Program-made: the position numbers and the translations under genes
Part shown: piece by piece, positions 18,460 to 28,095 of the stretch
Position numbering within the stretch: the stretch's first letter is position 1
Layout: each line of letters begins with the position of its first letter
The notes under the pieces: generated by a model
Databases searched by the model: none
Told to the model about the DNA's origin: nothing
What the model saw: the letters and a program-made list of their open reading frames with translations, nothing else
NCBI RefSeq assembly: GCF_002923755.1
Contig: NZ_PGFZ01000011.1
Location: forward strand, 36,165 to 99,655
Direction of reading: 5' to 3'
DNA from: Methylovulum psychrotolerans
GTDB lineage: Bacteria > Pseudomonadota > Gammaproteobacteria > Methylococcales > Methylomonadaceae
Length of the DNA: 63,491 nt

Positions 18460-19731
18460 ATGGCCCGGTTTGACGGAAATCAACGGCGTGACTTTGGCTG
18501 TTTACGCAGAAGGGGGTGGAGGGTAAGAAAACCTACACTTGTAAGGGGGGAGGAGGGCGTCATCCGCATCACGAAAGGCTATAGCCGCGACCACCGCCCC
18601 GACCTGAACCAGGCCGTGTTGCAGCTGGTCTGCGAACGGCAGGCAGGGATCCCGATCCTGATGCAGGCCTTGGACGGCAACAACAGCGACAAGGCCAGCT
18701 TCCGCGAGATGGCCCAAGCCCATACCGGACAGATGCGGTCGGGCTTTGGCGTGGAAATCCTGGTGGCGGACAGCGCCCTCTACACCGCCGGGACGCTGAA
18801 AGGCCTGGAGGGGATCGGGTGGGTCACGCGGGTGCCGGAAACCTTGGAGCTGGCTTGCGCCGTCATCCGTGACGTGGCGCCCGACCTGATGGCCGACCCC
18901 TCACAAACGGCATACCGCGGCGTTTGTACGGACTATGCGGGGGTCAGGCAACGCTGGGTGGTCGTGTATTCGCCCGAAGCCCGCCGGCGCGCACTGAAAA
19001 CGGTCGGCAAGCGCTGCCTCAAACAAAGCACGGACGAACTCGGGCGTTTCGGCAAGCTGTACGGGCAGGATTTCGCCTGTGAGGCCGATGCGTGCAAGGC
19101 ATTGGCGGCGTTCGAAAAAAACCTGAAGATGACCTGCGTCACCGACGCGCACATCCAAGCGGAACCCCGCTTCAGCAGCAAAGGCCGCCCCGCCCAAGGG
19201 CGCGGCTCCGACTTTTTTGTTTACCGCATCGGCGGCGGCATGACCACCCTTTTATAGGAAAGGGTGCGCCGCCTGGAGCGTAAAAGCTGCTTCATCCTCG
19301 CCACCAACCAACTGGACGGCGGCCTCTTCCCGGGCGCGGAGCTCATTGCCGCCTACAAAGACCAGCAAAAGGTCGAGCGGGGCTTCCGTTTCCTCAAAGA
19401 CCCCTTGTTCATGGCCTCCACCCTGTTCCTAAAATCCCCCAAACGGATCATGGCGCTCATGATGGTCATGACCCTTTGCCTGCTGGTCTATGCCGCCCTG
19501 GAACACCGCATCAGGGCCGCGCTCAAGGCACACAACCGGACATTCCCGAACCAGGCGGGCAAGCCCGCCAGCAACCCGAGCGTACGCTGGGTGTTCCAAG
19601 CCTTTGCGGGCATCCATGTGCTGGCGCTGGATGAAACACAGGCACTGGTGCTGAATTTGGGCGGGCACCATCGTACCTTGTTAAGCTTGCTTGGCAACCG
19701 GTATGAGGCTATTTATTCCGAAAGCGGGTAA
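18460..19731 (+). pseudogene. IS1634-type transposase, 5'-truncated with in-frame amber stop
   Basis: The DDE transposase begins abruptly just before EEGVIRITKGYSRDHRPDL, so the N-terminal third is missing. It has the family landmarks RPDLNQAVLQLV, IPILMQALDGNNSD and, at the end, KVERGFRFLKDPLFMA. At 19255 a TAG interrupts the same frame, and reading resumes after it with RRLERKSCFILATNQL. A single C-to-T change of CAG explains the stop. Two defects make this a dead element remnant. No inverted repeats were found at its edges. Confidence 0.85.
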
Positions 19732-19800
19732 AGGGTATGCGGAATGTCGGCTTTAGTATACGCCGTCCTTTCGCGTAATACTGGGTTTGGCTGAAGCATC

Positions 19801-20040
19801 TTGCTAATCAGGAAAAAAAATGCCGAAGGGACGTATGATGTCGTTTGGCGTGTCGCCAAAATGCGCATCCCCGAAAAATTGGAAAGGCACCGTCAGGACA
19901 TACTCGAAATGGTCAGGGAGGCGTTGGCCGCACATAAAAGCCGCGGATTTATTGAGTGGGATCATGAAATAAAAACCGTCCACGTTGAGTTCGGCAACAG
20001 CATCATCAATTATAAACCCGGAGACATTATATGGATGTGA
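19801..20040 (+). CDS. small hypothetical protein, 79 aa (possible remnant)
   Basis: A TTG opens this frame without a ribosome-binding site; the first ATG is codon 21 (MRIPEKLERHRQDIL). The sequence has a helical middle (RHRQDILEMVREALAAHKS) and a strand-rich end (KTVHVEFGNSIINYKPGDI). It sits between a transposase remnant and an IS982-type element. It could be the surviving end of a larger gene truncated by the insertion, or a small independent gene. Family not recognised. Confidence 0.35.
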   Translation: MLIRKKNAEGTYDVVWRVAKMRIPEKLERHRQDILEMVREALAAHKSRGFIEWDHEIKTVHVEFGNSIINYKPGDIIWM

Positions 20041-20072
20041 ACAGCGCCCAATTCAAGCAACCATTTACCCAT

Positions 20073-21078
20073 TTACGCGATGTTCGACTTTTTAGATTTG
20101 TACCAACCCCTCAAATTGGAGGGGTTGGTGGCGGCCCAGGCAACAATTCAGAAACACCCCTACGGTATGGGCAAGCAGCTTGCGGATGACACGGTTTGCC
20201 AAGTGCCAAAGGTTACGCGCCCTGATCCGTTCGATGTGGAACCTTTCGGTCAGTTGCCCGATAACGGTTTCAACCAACCTTCGGGTGGCCGTCAGTTGCC
20301 TGACGAAGGCCTTCGGGCGCGGGCCGTCCATGTTTTTCCGTAAGGGTGTCTGCAAGCTGATGCCCCGTTTTGCCAATTCTGAGTTGAGCCAAGGCCTGAT
20401 ATAGCCTTTGTCGCCAATCAGCCACCCGCCAAGCCCTTCGGCAAGTTCGGGGACGACATCGCGTTCGTCAATGGGGGCGTTGGCGAAGGCAAAACCGCAG
20501 ATGATGCCGTTGCTGTCGGTCAAAAGGTGGCCTTCAAAACCGTAATACTTTTCATCCTTGGCGGCGCAGTAACCGTAACCCGCCTCCGTGCGGAAACAGC
20601 GGCTCCGGGCGGCGCGGGTGATCTTGCAAACGGGCATCGGGAAACCGTCAACCAAATGGACGGTGTTCGTGTCCGCCCCAAGTTGTCTGGCCAGTTGCCC
20701 AAGTATACGCCCCTTCACCACCCAAAGGTTCGCGGCTTGCTTGACAAAACTGCTGCGTGACCCTAAGTTAGGAAACAGGCCATGCCAATGGTTGCGGAAG
20801 TATTCCCAAATCCCTTTGTCTTGGTCTTTGCCCATAAATTCGCCGACAATCTCCATCGTAATGGCTTCGCAGTCACTCAGTTTGGTCGGGAAGCCCCGCT
20901 TCCTCAGCGGGTGGGGGGCCACTTTTTCATAGCAATCGCATACGCAACAATACACATAAATGATGAAATCTTCGACGGGCATGACGGCTTCTCCGGTAAG
21001 GTAGTTCGATTAACCTGAACCTAAGACAAGAATGTCACCCTTAAAATTTCACGCCCTAAAAAGTCGAACATCGCGTAA
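20073..21078 (-). mobile_element. IS982-family insertion sequence, intact
   Basis: Terminal inverted repeats are perfect over about 23 bp: both ends begin TTACGCGATGTTCGACTTTT. One transposase gene on the minus strand fills the element. No unambiguous target duplication is visible. Confidence 0.88.
20092..20982 (-). CDS. IS982-family transposase
   Basis: The full-length 296-residue DDE transposase would cut and join the ends of the element. Landmarks are FPTKLSDCEAITMEIVGEF near the N-terminus, the first catalytic aspartate in TVHLVDGFPMPVC, the second in WLIGDKGYIRPWL and the terminal VETVIGQLTERFHIERIRAR with the third acidic residue. The frame is open and unbroken, so the element may still move. 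The stop lies 19 bp from the left end of the element. Confidence 0.92.
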   Translation of the reverse strand: MPVEDFIIYVYCCVCDCYEKVAPHPLRKRGFPTKLSDCEAITMEIVGEFMGKDQDKGIWEYFRNHWHGLFPNLGSRSSFVKQAANLWVVKGRILGQLARQLGADTNTVHLVDGFPMPVCKITRAARSRCFRTEAGYGYCAAKDEKYYGFEGHLLTDSNGIICGFAFANAPIDERDVVPELAEGLGGWLIGDKGYIRPWLNSELAKRGISLQTPLRKNMDGPRPKAFVRQLTATRRLVETVIGQLTERFHIERIRARNLWHLANRVIRKLLAHTVGVFLNCCLGRHQPLQFEGLVQI

Positions 21079-21679
21079 GGTAATTGTAGTTTTGAGAGCT
21101 TTAGGTTTTATGCTTTGGCATCACCGACTCCGCCAGACTTTGCTGGTTTTAAAAACCTGCAAGGTCTTAAGCCATGCGCTACGATAAAGGCTGTGGGTAG
21201 GGCGAGTGGTTCTGCCCAGACCTATACTGTGAACGGCCAAGTTTGCGGTTGTCCAAAGGCGGTGCTTTAATGATAACCAACTGCCTGGAATTATCAAGGT
21301 AATTGTGCTTGGGCGGGTTTTGCTTAAAGACTTCGGCCAAGGCTAAAGGCCTTTGCCCGCCGCCGGATGGGCTTGCGTCATTAGTCAACTCTTCTTGTCA
21401 GTTAAGTCTTATCTTCTGTGCCGCTCAATGCGTGACGGTATCTGTAAACAGCCAAGCAACAGACTGTTGAGAAAAACAGCGCAAACCTAAACAGAATCTT
21501 TATCCGCTAAACTCTACTATGCCCGCCAGGGTAGCGTCTGGGCTTTCGGCCCCATCGGCGATTAGTCCTAAGCAAACCTGTGTTTCCTGTTTTGGCATTC
21601 AGGCTGGGCAAGGGTGTCTCCATCACTGCGCCGCTGCAATGTCTTGGCTGGCCCTTATTGAAGAGTAAAGCGAGTTCAA
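21079..21679. other. intergenic region upstream of nhaD
   Basis: No gene is supported. A 69-codon minus-strand frame near 21179 is low-complexity in codon use and has no ribosome-binding site. Around 21225 there is a half-copy of the palindromic repeat seen at 7888 and 8486. The promoter of the nhaD operon should lie here. Confidence 0.5.
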
Positions 21680-23137
21680 ATGAAAAATTCCCCCCCGCCC
21701 CTCCTTACGCGCTATGGCTTAGTCTTGGCTTTGGTGTTGCTTGTGCCGTCGCTGGCTTACGCGGACGACATTGCCGCTACCGTCATGCAACTGGACTTGA
21801 AGCGGCATGTTGTCGGTTATCTGGCGGTCGCCATCACGGTCATGGCTTATGCCATCGCCATGACCGAAGACCTGCATCAAATGAGTAAGGCAAAACCCAT
21901 GGTCTTGGGTTCGGCGCTGATTTGGTTTGCGATTTTTATGTATTATTCCTCGGAATACGGCACGGCGAAGCATGTCGCAGTCGTTTTTCAAAGCAATTTG
22001 ACGGCTTATGCGGAATTGTTTTTGTTTATCACCGTGTCGATGACGTTTTTAAACACCATGACCGAGCGGGGCATTTTTGATGCCTTACGCATTGTGTTGG
22101 CCAATCGGCAGTACAGTTACCGGCAATTGTTTTGGATTACCGGGGTGCTGGCGTTTGTGTTGTCGTTGGTGATCAGCAGCTTGACGGTCGGTTTGTTGAT
22201 GGGTTACATCATCTTGGCGATAGGTAAGGACGATGCCAAATTTGTCGGCTTGGCGGGATTGAATGCGGTGGTCGCGGCCAATGCGGGCGGGACGATGAGC
22301 CCGTTAGGCGGCATTTCGACATTTTTTGTCTGGCAACAAAATATGTTGCACTTTACGCAATTTTTCGCCTTGACCGTGCCGTGCATCGTCAATTTTTTGG
22401 TGCCTGCCATTATTATGCACTTTTCGGTGACCAAAGGGACACCGCGCTTTTCTAAAGAACAGCCGCTGTTAAAGCGTGGCAGCAAGCGGGTAATTTTTAT
22501 CTTCGTGCTCACGTTTAGCATCACTATTTTGTCGAATGTGTTTTTTGATATGCCTGCGATAGCCGGCATGATGCTGGGCTTGGCGTTGTTGCAGTTTTTT
22601 GCCTATTTTTTGACCAAAACCGAAAAGTTAAGCCATGTTTCGCTGCCCGATAGCCAAGAAACCCCGGATTCGCAAAAAGGCTTTGATGTGTTTAAGTGTA
22701 TTGCCGGGGTGGATTGGGATACTTTGCTGTTTTTCTACGGGGCGATGATGATTGTCGGCGCCCTCAATTTTTTAGGCTATTTAGATGCCATGGCGCAGTA
22801 TTTGTTTACCGAGATCAACGCCACGCTGGCGAATATTATGATCGGCTTGGCTTCTTCATCTATTGATAACGGCACACTGATGTTTGCGGTGTTAAACATG
22901 CACCCTAAGCTGCCTATCGGGCAATGGTTGTTGTTAACGTTAACGCTGGGGGTGGGCGGGAGTCTGTTGGCGATCGGTTCGGCCCCGGCGCTGCATGTCT
23001 TGGGTTTGATGAAAGGGGTGATGAAAGAGGGCGAAGGCTATACCTTCACCTTGCATTTGCGCTGGATGCCAGCGATATTATTAGGCTTTTTTGCCAGTAT
23101 CGGGGTGTTGTTTTTGATGAACGGGGGGCAATTTTAA
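21680..23137 (+). CDS. nhaD: Na+/H+ antiporter, NhaD family
   Basis: The 485-residue integral membrane protein exports Na+ (or Li+) in exchange for protons. It has a cleavable-looking N-terminal segment (LVLALVLLVPSLAYA) and about twelve further membrane helices. NhaD features are GYLAVAITVMAYAIAMTEDLH, LTAYAELFLFITVSMTFLNTM, GLNAVVAANAGGTMSPLGG, VDWDTLLFFYGAMMIVG and IGLASSSIDNGTLMFAVL. It is the first gene of an overlapping run; its TAA stop shares bases with the ATG of the barrel gene (TAATG). NhaD proteins are typical of salt- or alkali-exposed bacteria, including alkaliphilic methanotrophs. Confidence 0.92.
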   Translation: MKNSPPPLLTRYGLVLALVLLVPSLAYADDIAATVMQLDLKRHVVGYLAVAITVMAYAIAMTEDLHQMSKAKPMVLGSALIWFAIFMYYSSEYGTAKHVAVVFQSNLTAYAELFLFITVSMTFLNTMTERGIFDALRIVLANRQYSYRQLFWITGVLAFVLSLVISSLTVGLLMGYIILAIGKDDAKFVGLAGLNAVVAANAGGTMSPLGGISTFFVWQQNMLHFTQFFALTVPCIVNFLVPAIIMHFSVTKGTPRFSKEQPLLKRGSKRVIFIFVLTFSITILSNVFFDMPAIAGMMLGLALLQFFAYFLTKTEKLSHVSLPDSQETPDSQKGFDVFKCIAGVDWDTLLFFYGAMMIVGALNFLGYLDAMAQYLFTEINATLANIMIGLASSSIDNGTLMFAVLNMHPKLPIGQWLLLTLTLGVGGSLLAIGSAPALHVLGLMKGVMKEGEGYTFTLHLRWMPAILLGFFASIGVLFLMNGGQF

Positions 23138-24306
23138 TGTCGGGGCGTAAGGGGTTATGGGGTGTTTGCAGTATTTTGCTGCTTAACCCGATGGCAGGGG
23201 CGCAGGAGTCGCCTTCTGGGTTGGTTGCCGCGCTGTCCGGTCAAGAACCGGCCAGTTGGGCGGGGTTGCAAGCGGCTGGTTTCACGTTGGGGGGCTGGGC
23301 GGCGGCGGGGCTTAACCATAATATGGACACCCCCGCTGACCGCAGTAATGGCCCGGTGTCCATGACCGACCGGAGCGATGAGTTTAATCTGTATCAGTTG
23401 GCGCTGTTTATGGAGAAGGCCGTTACCAAGACGGCGGCTTGGGATATAGGCGGGCGTTTTGAGGTGATGTTCGGCACAGATACCCGCTATACCCAAGCGA
23501 CCGGGCATTGGGATATGGGCTTGTTTAGCCCAAGAGATGAGCGTTTTTATCGTCTTGCCCTGCCTCAGGCTTATGCCGAAGTGTTTGCGCCGGTCGGTAA
23601 CGGTTTGAGCGTAAAGCTAGGGCATTTTTATACGATTATCGGTTATGAGTCGGTGCCGTCCGCGCTGAATTTCTTTTCTTCGCATACTTATAGCTTTAAG
23701 TCTTCGCCCTTTACCACGACCGGTGCGTTGTTCAGTTACGCGCTGAACGGGCAATGGCGCGTTAATTTGGGGGCGGTGACCGGGGCGGATAATGTTGACC
23801 GCGATTTTGGGGCATGGAGCCAGATGGACGGCCTGACCTGGACAAATGCCGCCACCGACACCAGCGTGTCTTTTTCGGTGCTACAGGGCGATGTCTATCT
23901 GCACCAAGCCTCGGATTTGTTGTATTACTCGGCGATTCTCCAGCAAGGCTTCGGTAAGTGGCGTTATGTGTTGCAGCATGATTTTGGGGCGCAACAACAG
24001 GCATTGGCTAACAACCACGATGCGCAGTGGTATTCCGTTGTCCAATATCTGACCTATCAGGCAACCGATAGCTTGGGGGTGGGGGTGCGCGGCGAATGGT
24101 TCCGCGACCAGAATGGTTTCCGTTATTCGGCAGGAACCGCCAATTATTATGCCCTGACGGCGGGTCTGAATTGGCAGCCTAAGCGGTGGTTGATGGTACG
24201 CCCAGAAGTGCGTTATGACTGGAGCCACGCCCAATTGGCCGCGTTCGATGGCGGTCAGCGGACGGATCAGGTTTTGTTGGGGATTGATGCGGTGGTGCAG
24301 TTTTGA
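23137..24306 (+). CDS. outer-membrane beta-barrel porin-like protein
   Basis: The 389-residue protein has a signal peptide ending near LNPMAGA-QE. It is followed by alternating aromatic strands and closes with LLGIDAVVQF, whose terminal Phe is the classic barrel-insertion signal. Segments such as GLSVKLGHFYTIIGYESVP and FFSSHTYSFKSSPFTTTG match the putative beta-barrel porin-2/OmpL-like family. The chosen ATG overlaps the nhaD stop; the longer upstream frame reads through nhaD and is not a real extension. Coupling to an antiporter suggests a pore for ions or small solutes, which is inference. Confidence 0.82.
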   Translation: MSGRKGLWGVCSILLLNPMAGAQESPSGLVAALSGQEPASWAGLQAAGFTLGGWAAAGLNHNMDTPADRSNGPVSMTDRSDEFNLYQLALFMEKAVTKTAAWDIGGRFEVMFGTDTRYTQATGHWDMGLFSPRDERFYRLALPQAYAEVFAPVGNGLSVKLGHFYTIIGYESVPSALNFFSSHTYSFKSSPFTTTGALFSYALNGQWRVNLGAVTGADNVDRDFGAWSQMDGLTWTNAATDTSVSFSVLQGDVYLHQASDLLYYSAILQQGFGKWRYVLQHDFGAQQQALANNHDAQWYSVVQYLTYQATDSLGVGVRGEWFRDQNGFRYSAGTANYYALTAGLNWQPKRWLMVRPEVRYDWSHAQLAAFDGGQRTDQVLLGIDAVVQF

Positions 24307-24408
24307 GAGGGTGTCTTGCTGCTATAGCTTATCAATGGAATGGCTTATCAGCGGTAGGCTCTGCAAGCGGTTTTTCCCGAAACGGTCGGCTTTTATTTAG
24401 AGGATGCG

Positions 24409-25422
24409 ATGAAAATAAAATCTGTTTATGGCTGGTTAAGCATAGCCCTGCTGTTGGGTTGCCAACCGCCGCCGCCGTCTGAGACCGCGTTGTCGGGTGA
24501 AGCTCAGGGGACGACTTACCATATTAAATTGGTCATGGCGGGGGTGGCTACGCCGCTGGCGGAAATCAGGCGGCAAGTCAGCGGCACATTGGCTGATATT
24601 GATGCGCAATTGTCCAATTATCGGGACGATTCGGCAATTTCCCGGCTGAATAACCAAGAAACACGGGAGTGGTTGCCGGTCTCGCCGGAGATTAGCGGTT
24701 TGTTGCGTATTGCCCAACACGTTTATGAGCGCTCCAACGGCTGCTATGACCTTACCGTGAAACCGTTGTTTGATTTATGGGGCTTCTCGCGCCATCAGAA
24801 CCGGGTGCCGGATGGGCAGGAAATTGCCCGGCTGTTGCCGCATATCGGCATGGCGTTGCTGGAAATCGACCCGGTTCAGCCTCGGATCCGCAAGAAAGAC
24901 CCGCTGCTGAAAATTGATTTGTCGTCCATTGCCCAAGGTTATAGTGTCGGGGTGTTGGCGCAGCGCCTTGATGCGTTGGGGGTGTCTAATTATTTGGTGG
25001 AAATCGGCGGCGAAATGGTGGTGAAAGGCCGGAAAAGTAACGGCAAAGACTGGCGGGTCGGCGTGGAAACCCCGACCCCGCTCAGCCGCGAATTAGGCAA
25101 AATTCTGGATATAACCGAGCAACGCGGCACGGCGGTGATGACGGCAGGCACTTATCGACACTATTTTACCGACCATGGCAAAACCTATTCTCATATTATT
25201 AACCCTAAAACGGGTCGCCCGGTCACCCATCATTTGTTGTCGGTGACGGTGCTGCATGACGATCCGGCTTGGGCGGACGCTTGGGATACGGCCCTGCTGT
25301 GTGTGGGCGAGGCGGAGGCGATGCGTATCGCCGAAGCGGAACACCTTAAGGTATTGCTGATTTATCAACAGGGGCAAACACTGGCCGAATATGCCAGCAA
25401 AGCCTTTGCGGCGGGCCAGTAA
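24409..25422 (+). CDS. apbE: ApbE-type FAD:protein FMN transferase, lipoprotein
   Basis: ApbE proteins transfer FMN from FAD onto a Ser/Thr of target proteins such as NqrB/C and RnfG. The 337-residue protein starts with a lipobox (ALLLGC), then SGEAQGTTYHIKL, the substrate-binding SSIAQGYSVGVLAQRL, IGGEMVVKGRK and GTYRHYFTDHGKTYSHIINPKTGRP. The metal-binding AWADAWDTALLCVG is intact. It follows the porin gene by 102 bp and overlaps the next gene by one base (TAATG). No FMN-binding-domain substrate is encoded nearby, so the target is unknown. Confidence 0.93.
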   Translation: MKIKSVYGWLSIALLLGCQPPPPSETALSGEAQGTTYHIKLVMAGVATPLAEIRRQVSGTLADIDAQLSNYRDDSAISRLNNQETREWLPVSPEISGLLRIAQHVYERSNGCYDLTVKPLFDLWGFSRHQNRVPDGQEIARLLPHIGMALLEIDPVQPRIRKKDPLLKIDLSSIAQGYSVGVLAQRLDALGVSNYLVEIGGEMVVKGRKSNGKDWRVGVETPTPLSRELGKILDITEQRGTAVMTAGTYRHYFTDHGKTYSHIINPKTGRPVTHHLLSVTVLHDDPAWADAWDTALLCVGEAEAMRIAEAEHLKVLLIYQQGQTLAEYASKAFAAGQ

Positions 25423-26984
25423 TGGCCGGGACTGCTCTGCCAGTGCTGCCCAAGCCTGCGCCGCGCTGGCCGCTGCTGAACGGCTTATGGGGTGTTGCTG
25501 TGCCGTTAGGCTTGACGGCGCTCGATTGGCCGGTTCGGGCGTTGCTTACGCCCGGCAATATTTTGCTGTTTTATTTGCTGGGGGTGTTCTTTGTCGCCAT
25601 TCGCTTTGGCTTGTGGCCTTCTATTATCGGGTCGTTAACCAGCGTCGCCGCGTTTGCGTTTTTTTTCGCGCCGCCGATTTTTTCATTTGCCATTGCCGAT
25701 CCGGAAAATTTGGTGGGCGTGTCGGTGATGCTGGTGGTCGGGATTGTCACCAGCAAATTGGCGGAAACTTTGCGTAGCCAAACCCAGGTGGCCGAACACC
25801 GCGAACGCCGCGCCTCGGCGTTGTACCGGCTCAGTAAGGCCTTGGCGGAAGCGCGTTTGGGTACTGAGGTTATTGCCATTGGCGTACAGCATATCCAGGC
25901 CGAGTTTGGTGGGCGCAACACGCTGTTATTGCCCGGCCCTGATGGCAAGCTCTGTTACCCCGATGCCCCGGCTTTGGCTATGTCGTGGCGGGGTGCCGAT
26001 TTGGGGCTGGCGCAGTGGGTATTCGGCCATGTCCGCTTGGCCGGGCGCGGTACGGATAATAATGCCGACAGCCCGGCAGTGTATGTGCCGTTGCAAGGCG
26101 GCGGCGGGATGCTTGGGGTATTGGTGTTAGAACTGGCCGATGTCCGGTTGCTGCATGTCCCGGAACAGCGCCAGTTTTTGGACACTTTTGTCGGGCAGAT
26201 TGCCCATAGCCTAGAACGTGCCCAGTTGGCGGAACACGCCAAATTGGCGACTTTAAAAATGCAGGAGGAAACCCTGCGCAATTCCCTGCTCAGCAGCATT
26301 TCCCATGATTTGCGGACACCGCTGGCGACGATTATCGGTGCGGCCAGCACCTTGGAAACGGACGGGCAGTTGGCCGAGGCCAGCCGCCGGAATTTGGCGG
26401 CGGCAATCAGCGAAGAGGCGTTGCGCATGTCGGAGCTGATGGTGAAAATTCTCGATATGGCACGTTTGGAGGCGGGTGAGGTGGTGCTGAATCGGCAGTG
26501 GTACGCGCCTGAGGAAATTGTCGGCAGCGCCTTGCGCCGCCTCGACAAAAAGCTGCACGCCCGGCAGGTGAATGTCAATATGGTGGATGGCTTGGCGCTG
26601 GTTCAGGTTGATGCGGTGTTGCTGCAACAGGTGTTGGTGAACCTGTTGGACAATGCCGCCAAATACTCCCCGGCAGGCCGGCCCATTGATATTGCGGTTG
26701 AAACCCAAGCGCAGGGGCTGACGATTAGCGTCGCCGATAATGGCCCAGGGATTGCGCCGGCCTTGCAGGATAAGGTTTTTGAGAAGTTTTTCCGCCTCCA
26801 TCCTGAGCGTGCGCAAGGTGGGGTCGGGTTGGGTTTGTCGATTTGCCGCGCCATTGTCGGGGCGCATGGCGGCGACATCCACGTCAGTAACCGGCGCGGC
26901 GGCGGGGCGATGTTTCAGATACATTTGCCTTTGCTGTCCGCACCCCCAACGATTACCCCGGAAGAAAAAGGCCTGCCGCTATGA
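25422..26984 (+). CDS. KdpD-like sensor histidine kinase without the KdpD N-terminal domain
   Basis: The 520-residue inner-membrane kinase starts with a four-helix DUF4118 segment (about residues 20-110; LLFYLLGVFFVAIRFGLWPS, SVAAFAFFFAPPIFSF). A GAF-like region of about 130-270 follows, then HisKA with the phosphorylated histidine at residue 295 (SISHDLRTPLATI), and an HATPase domain (NLLDNAAKYSP, DNGPGIAP, GVGLGLSICRAIVGAHGG). This corresponds to the C-terminal half of KdpD; the cytoplasmic KdpD/USP sensor half is absent and no kdpFABC genes are near. It overlaps its response regulator by 4 bp. Confidence 0.9.
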   Translation: MAGTALPVLPKPAPRWPLLNGLWGVAVPLGLTALDWPVRALLTPGNILLFYLLGVFFVAIRFGLWPSIIGSLTSVAAFAFFFAPPIFSFAIADPENLVGVSVMLVVGIVTSKLAETLRSQTQVAEHRERRASALYRLSKALAEARLGTEVIAIGVQHIQAEFGGRNTLLLPGPDGKLCYPDAPALAMSWRGADLGLAQWVFGHVRLAGRGTDNNADSPAVYVPLQGGGGMLGVLVLELADVRLLHVPEQRQFLDTFVGQIAHSLERAQLAEHAKLATLKMQEETLRNSLLSSISHDLRTPLATIIGAASTLETDGQLAEASRRNLAAAISEEALRMSELMVKILDMARLEAGEVVLNRQWYAPEEIVGSALRRLDKKLHARQVNVNMVDGLALVQVDAVLLQQVLVNLLDNAAKYSPAGRPIDIAVETQAQGLTISVADNGPGIAPALQDKVFEKFFRLHPERAQGGVGLGLSICRAIVGAHGGDIHVSNRRGGGAMFQIHLPLLSAPPTITPEEKGLPL

Positions 26985-27685
26985 CTGAGCAAACTCCCTT
27001 ATTGTTACTGATTGAAGATGATCCACCCTTCCGGTCTTTGTTGGCCACGACGCTGGAAGGCCAGGGTTATCGGGTGCTGGCCACCGACACGGGGCGGGAG
27101 GGCTTGTTGGCCGTGCGCAACCGCTCGCCTGCGTTGTTGCTGCTGGATTTGGGGTTGCCGGATATGGATGGGCAGGATGTGATCTGCCGCCTGCGCAAAT
27201 CGTCTGAGTTACCGGTCATTGTGTTGTCGGCGCGTCACCAAGAAAGCGATGTGACCCAGGCCTTGGATAACGGCGCTGACGATTATCTGACCAAGCCGTT
27301 CAGCAATGCCGAGCTGATGGCGCGGATAAATGCCTTGCTCAGGCGGGTCGCCAAGTTGCCGGGCGGGGTTCAGGAGGTGTTTCAGGTGGGGGGGCTGAAA
27401 GTGGAACTGACTAAACGCCGGGTGTTTACGGACGGGTGTGAAGTCCATCTGACCCCTTTAGAGTTTAGCCTGCTGAGTGTTTTGGTGCGCCATGCCGGTT
27501 TTGTCGTGACCCATCGGCACTTGCTGGAAAAGGTCTGGGGTGCGTCTTATGTCGAGCATAGTCATTATTTGCGGATTTATATGGGGCAATTACGCCACAA
27601 GCTTGAGGCCGATCCGGCCCGCCCGCGCTATTTGCTGACCGAAGCGGGTATCGGCTACCGGCTGTTTACGGACGATACGCCATGA
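26981..27685 (+). CDS. KdpE-like OmpR-family response regulator
   Basis: The 234-residue regulator has a receiver domain with the acidic pair IEDD, phospho-acceptor Asp56 (LLLLDLGLPDMDG) and the conserved lysine in DDYLTKPFSNAEL. A C-terminal winged helix follows (HLTPLEFSLLSVLVRHAGFVVTHRHLLEKVWG, then YLRIYMGQLRHKLE). It overlaps the kinase gene by ATGA, and the next gene overlaps it the same way. It probably controls this operon or related ion-homeostasis genes, but no operator was identified. Confidence 0.92.
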   Translation: MTEQTPLLLLIEDDPPFRSLLATTLEGQGYRVLATDTGREGLLAVRNRSPALLLLDLGLPDMDGQDVICRLRKSSELPVIVLSARHQESDVTQALDNGADDYLTKPFSNAELMARINALLRRVAKLPGGVQEVFQVGGLKVELTKRRVFTDGCEVHLTPLEFSLLSVLVRHAGFVVTHRHLLEKVWGASYVEHSHYLRIYMGQLRHKLEADPARPRYLLTEAGIGYRLFTDDTP

Positions 27686-28095
27686 TGCGTTCAGGCTATT
27701 GCGTGTGCCCGCATTGCGGTAGGGCCACTACCGTCACCGGACGCTTCGGCACGGCTTTGCAGTGCCGGTGCGGCGCATGGTTGCCGCCCGCGCTGCTGGA
27801 CAGGGTGAGGCATTATTGGCTGGTGCAGATTGCTTTGGCTTTTGGCGGCGCAGCCTTGCTTTTCGCGGTGGCGGTGTTTTTCCCGGACTTGCCGCGCGGG
27901 CCTTGGCAGCGGTTGTTTAGCCCTTTAGTGCAAGGGCCGGCCATTAGCGCGTTCCTGCTCAGTTACCTGGTGCTGGTATGCCATAAGCGGCGTTGCGGCC
28001 ATGACCGGGGCATCTACCGGGCTTTTCTGGGGGCGGTTCTGCTAATGGCCAGCGGTTTTCTTGCCGCTTTGGTGCGGGCATTCATCCGGGTTTAA
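27682..28095 (+). CDS. small membrane protein with N-terminal zinc ribbon
   Basis: The 137-residue protein opens with CPHC and CRC pairs within 30 residues (YCVCPHCGRATT, LQCRCGAWL), a probable rubredoxin-like knuckle. Two hydrophobic helices follow (about 50-70 and 85-105) and a third near the C-terminus (AVLLMASGFLAALVRAF). I do not know the family. The start overlaps the response-regulator stop by 4 bp, so it is the last member of the nhaD set and likely a membrane accessory of the two-component system. Redox or metal sensing is only a guess. Confidence 0.7.
   Translation: MMRSGYCVCPHCGRATTVTGRFGTALQCRCGAWLPPALLDRVRHYWLVQIALAFGGAALLFAVAVFFPDLPRGPWQRLFSPLVQGPAISAFLLSYLVLVCHKRRCGHDRGIYRAFLGAVLLMASGFLAALVRAFIRV

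Noticed and set aside
21179-21388. 69-codon minus-strand frame
   Set aside because: No ribosome-binding site, low-complexity composition and no family match; it overlaps a repeat half-copy.
22924-23136. Upstream extension of the porin gene
   Set aside because: It reads through nhaD in another frame; the TAATG overlap gives the true start with a signal peptide.
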